From NCBI GenBank assembly GCA_049306275.1, contig JBAQQB010000127.1:1-27053 (forward strand): 27,053 nt of DNA. The letters are read 5' to 3'. Origin of the DNA: JADJTT01 sp049306275. Its GTDB lineage: Bacteria; Bacteroidota; Bacteroidia; Chitinophagales; Saprospiraceae. Shown here piece after piece: positions 25,101-27,053 of the stretch (the first letter of the stretch is position 1; each line of letters starts with the position of its first letter). The notes under the pieces are model-generated. The model did no database searches. It was not told where the DNA came from and worked only from the letters and a program-made list of their open reading frames with translations. A program made the position numbers and the translations under genes.

Positions 25101-26866
25101 ACAACGTGGTGCTGCTCTACTACGTCAACGAAAACATCGCGCAGGGCGAAGGCCCTCTGCGCATCATCGACCAGAACCTCACCACCCCCAACAACCTCGA
25201 CGACGCCGGCTTCGGCACGGGCGCCATACCCCCGCCCGGCGGTACCGGGCTCGACATCAATGTGCTGGCGCCCACCGGATCGGAAGCCTTCCGCATCCAG
25301 ATCAACTACGACCCGCCCGCCACCGACAACGATATGAACATCCGCGTCGGCGACCCGCATTGGACGAGTCCCGACATCTGGGTCGACTCGCAGGAAGACG
25401 ACTTCGACGTGGAAAGCGGGCGTGCGCCGGCCGACAGGGGCAACGCCCCCATTGCCGGAGAAGACAACCGCATCTATTTCACCGTCTATAACCCCGGTCC
25501 CGGCGACGCCTTCGATGTGACCGTTTCCGTGCGGGTTTCCGAGCCCTACCACACCATCGGCGGGGAAGCAGACTTCAACCGCTTCGTCAACCAGAAATTC
25601 TACACCCGCATCGACGCCGGCACGAGCGTGACGGACTTCGTCGTCTGGCGGCCCAACCTCGGCGACGACCCTCACTCCTGCATCAAAGTGGAAATACTGG
25701 AAGTCTTCAACGACGTCAATGACTACAACAACGCGGCCCAGGAGAACGTGCAGGTCGAGGAAAGCGGCACGGCCAGTCCTTACGAGCCGGTGGAGTACCG
25801 CTTCAGCGTGACCAACCCCTACGACTACTACCAGCTGTTTTACTTCCGCATCGAAAACCTGCCGGCGGGCTGGACCTATCATTTTCTCGAAAGCAAAAAA
25901 GGCCTCTCCGCGCACGAGCGCTACGAAGGCACGCTTACCGTGCAGCCTCCCGACGATGCCGAGGTTTGCACCGACCACCAAATATACGTGACCAGCTGGA
26001 TGCCCCGGGGCAATACCCTGGTGCAATACGGCGGCGCCACCCTGCAGGTCAACCTCCGCAACCGCACCACCCTGACTGCCGATACCAGGCTGGTGCGGTG
26101 CGACAAGGTCAACACCACCGCAGCTTATGAACGAACCAAGCCAAAATGCTATCAGCTTTATACCGCCGGCTGCACCGACCCTGTGCGGGCCAATGAAGAG
26201 ATCGTGCTCCGCTACGAAGACCCGGATGGCAATCCCGTGTACCGGGTTGTAATGACCGACGAAAACGGCTGTTATTCAGACACCTACGTGGTGACCGAAG
26301 GAGGGGAATGGAAAGTGACTGCTACCTACAAAGGCGATGAATGCAGCGGCGGTTCGAGCACCGGCGGTCGCCCGGTAGTAGTGCCCATCGACCCCACGGG
26401 CCCTGCGGGAGGCTTCGGCAAACGGCTATGGGTATCTGCCCACGCCGGTTCCACCCACCCTTTGGGCGCCCTCGACGATGACACCGACGCCAACATCTAT
26501 GCCGCCGCCGACCTCTCGCTCATGCTCAACGACCGCATGAGTCTGGCTCTGGTATTCGGCCTTGCGCAGATGACCGCCGAGATTGCCTCAGTGAGGGGGC
26601 ACCCGCGCTATTTCCACCTCAACGCCAACCTGGAGATCAACTTCCCCCGCCCGCAGCGGATGAAGCCCTACCTGCGCGTGGGCCCGGGCTGGTATCGCGA
26701 CAAGAGCGGGACCAACATCACCGGCCTGAGCGCGGGGCTGGGCGGCAAGACCATGATCAACGACCAGCTCATCCTGACGCCGGGGCTGGATTTCCACTTC
26801 GCCGGCTTCGGGAGGGATAACCAGACGCGGTTTTTGACGATGCATTTGGGGTTGATTTTTAAATGA
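22145..26866 (+). CDS. Exported subtilase fused to an inactive-looking M6-like domain and a C-terminal barrel
   Basis: A protein of 1573 residues with a signal peptide (about 1-27, ending PAHAQ). A pro-region spans about 30-230. The S8 domain follows with Asp254 (VIDAMLDMNH), His300 (GHGTHTAG) and Ser481 (GGSSMATPAV), all intact. A beta-sandwich (about 580-700, VTLSWTEPPAA and INDLDLRVVAPDG) leads to a region like M6/immune-inhibitor-A metallopeptidases. There the HExxH motif reads H860-A-I-C-H864, followed by GLVDLY and WDIM; the Glu is lost while the His residues remain. CARDB-like sandwich domains (about 1060-1300) follow. The last 150 residues (FGKRLWVSAHAG to LGLIFK) resemble an outer-membrane beta-barrel ending in an aromatic/Lys terminus, in place of a type IX secretion tail. 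It is probably a surface protease. Substrate unknown. A long antisense open frame is a codon-bias artefact. Confidence 0.85.
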   Translation: MTLRETSLLCLLSAAMTWACLLPAHAQTRDYHILINNFRFDPLESMPDIAQSLKARPAPADSSYQLVQFRQPLGRKEMDLLKNELGLKLDQYFPHFTYLEFLSDKQLERLRSLPYFRWSGPFEPAFKISPQIGKNTFESKKRKDEKGFVLLLLLHKGRPAGQALEALATLGIKPLQTFDHSKTGGANRIRVRIFSLNDLPKLAQIPAVAWIEEEGDITLDNGGVTGLIQSNNAANTPIHNNNIRGEGQIVGVIDAMLDMNHCFFNDPANANAGPGHRKVVGFRSDNPTTFAAGATCISGHGTHTAGTIAGFNAGDANNGIAFNSRLSYGDLSDIQFSTGTGTRTFLEYLNAARNDGACIHSNSWSDKASGVQNAYSALSQDLDQFTWDNEDHLVVVSSGNNIDTNSDGVNDSPSPIRPPFSSKNGLCVAASSEANTANVSTGGLGPTFDNRRKPEIYAPGSNTTSSQAGTNCTTFACGGSSMATPAVAAAAALVRQYYMDGWYPSGTAQPHHAFTPSGALIKATLLNSTRDMTGNDAFGQAGPVNGYPTNLEGWGGVVLDDALYFNGDARNLQAWDVRHAGGLLTGEQHVYNLNVATNGQPLKVTLSWTEPPAANASFGNPVINDLDLRVVAPDGTTFFLGNDFNASQSRANGATTDQVNNVEMVLVNAPQTGLWRLEVNGTLINQGNPGQGYALVATADTNNPPPSTGVQNTLVVLTTLPGTNPGGAPSQPNAQNLINEVNAYISEVSYGQTTIDPVFANVTLTTSLGTYLAIQNNPLIEMAEDAIAQLVTANPGVFDRGTADPADDIDRIVILINDQNFTGDWATTGPWPYELPAGLTRPLSVSVSSVFNDPERRLNHAICHQLGLVDLYNHPGVVFAQPHVDNWDIMANTNTVQPMAWSKERALWLSSHHPNSIRWIPRPAPGAPVNQTIPLNWLSSTDTGNPRAIAIGLTPNVANLANENVFYFIEARTSTIGTTDALLPEDNVVLLYYVNENIAQGEGPLRIIDQNLTTPNNLDDAGFGTGAIPPPGGTGLDINVLAPTGSEAFRIQINYDPPATDNDMNIRVGDPHWTSPDIWVDSQEDDFDVESGRAPADRGNAPIAGEDNRIYFTVYNPGPGDAFDVTVSVRVSEPYHTIGGEADFNRFVNQKFYTRIDAGTSVTDFVVWRPNLGDDPHSCIKVEILEVFNDVNDYNNAAQENVQVEESGTASPYEPVEYRFSVTNPYDYYQLFYFRIENLPAGWTYHFLESKKGLSAHERYEGTLTVQPPDDAEVCTDHQIYVTSWMPRGNTLVQYGGATLQVNLRNRTTLTADTRLVRCDKVNTTAAYERTKPKCYQLYTAGCTDPVRANEEIVLRYEDPDGNPVYRVVMTDENGCYSDTYVVTEGGEWKVTATYKGDECSGGSSTGGRPVVVPIDPTGPAGGFGKRLWVSAHAGSTHPLGALDDDTDANIYAAADLSLMLNDRMSLALVFGLAQMTAEIASVRGHPRYFHLNANLEINFPRPQRMKPYLRVGPGWYRDKSGTNITGLSAGLGGKTMINDQLILTPGLDFHFAGFGRDNQTRFLTMHLGLIFK

Positions 26867-26932
26867 TGAACTACTCACCCCCGGCCCCTCTCTTCAACCC
26901 TAATCTTGCAGGGGCTGGCCTTAACGGGGCGT

Positions 26933-26996
26933 CAAATTTATTTGGCGCGGGGTGCCGACAATTTATTGGCGGTAATGGTTGTCCGAATTTATTCGG
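26933..26996. repeat. Three spaced mini-palindromes, period 25-26 bp
   Basis: CAAATTTATTTG (26933-26944), CAATTTATTG (26959-26968) and CCGAATTTATTCGG (26983-26996) are each perfectly symmetric around a TT centre. Their centres are 25 and 26 bp apart, and GGCG or GGCA follows each. They lie downstream of the subtilase, outside any gene. Confidence 0.6.
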
Positions 26997-27024
26997 CACA
27001 CCTGTTTGCCACCAATACCGCTCC

Positions 27025-27053
27025 GTAGCGAGGATTTTGAAAATCCTCGCTAC
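27025..27053. repeat. 29-bp perfect palindrome at the right edge
   Basis: GTAGCGAGGATTTT and AAAATCCTCGCTAC are exact inverted repeats of 14 bp around a single G, reaching the last base of the window. The element may extend further. It resembles a dispersed intergenic palindrome rather than a terminator, as no T-run is visible. Confidence 0.7.

Noticed and set aside
22748..26026. Antisense open frame of 1092 codons opposite the large subtilase gene
   Set aside because: The plus-strand frame has a signal peptide, the full S8 triad and coherent domains. The antisense frame is Val/Gly-rich with no recognisable motif and follows from strong codon bias in GC-rich DNA.
26933..27053. CRISPR array
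   Set aside because: There are only three units, each different and only 10-14 bp long, with 25-26 bp periods. This does not fit CRISPR repeats of 24 bp or more with spacers.

Overview
The window looks like chromosome of a Bacteroidota member, probably of the Saprospiraceae/Lewinella type. That placement is inferred from gene content: an EAD11-like TIR protein, a caspase-STAND protein next to secreted SUMF1-fold proteins, a propeller/Y_Y_Y sensor kinase, a TlpA-like thioredoxin, and start codons without Shine-Dalgarno sequences. One Bacteroidota-style promoter (TTG-N20-TAnnTTTR) is also visible. No rRNA, tRNA or CRISPR array was seen.

Layout. (1) Bases 1-5180, minus strand: the first codons of a probable IS1595-type transposase leaving the left edge, a leucine-rich-repeat protein that seems to end abruptly, a TIR protein with an N-terminal effector-associated domain, and a 1153-residue MmeI-like single-chain restriction-modification enzyme whose specificity region is strikingly AT-rich. 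(2) 5375-11550, plus strand: a caspase/STAND ATPase followed closely by two paralogous secreted SUMF1-domain proteins and a DUF2167-like membrane protein. Regions 1 and 2 are divergent and together resemble a defence or conflict island. (3) 11547-13102: a PIN-domain remnant, then three small genes of unknown function behind a promoter carrying a perfect inverted repeat. (4) 13202-17242: a propeller histidine kinase whose signal peptide lies upstream of any normal start codon, its NarL/LuxR-type response regulator, and a short AraC-type protein. (5) 17302-19748: a subtilase with the C-terminal domain of cyanobactin PatA/PatG proteases, followed by two small genes that both begin MKLP and share an upstream 13-bp element. 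(6) 19864-21081, minus strand: an exported TlpA-like protein. (7) 21082-21697: an intergenic region of 616 bp holding three palindromes and a promoter. (8) 21698-26866: a second short AraC-type protein and a 1573-residue exported subtilase fused to an M6-like domain lacking its catalytic Glu and to a predicted outer-membrane barrel. (9) The right edge: three small spaced palindromes and a 29-bp palindrome.

The most promising system is region 5. A lone PatA/PatG-family protease stands beside two probable precursor peptides, with a regulator upstream and no visible cyclodehydratase, so it is a candidate ribosomally made peptide (RiPP) locus in a Bacteroidota background. The caspase/SUMF1 operon and the TIR/LRR pair are further candidate immune modules. 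All functions are read from motifs by eye; no database search was run.
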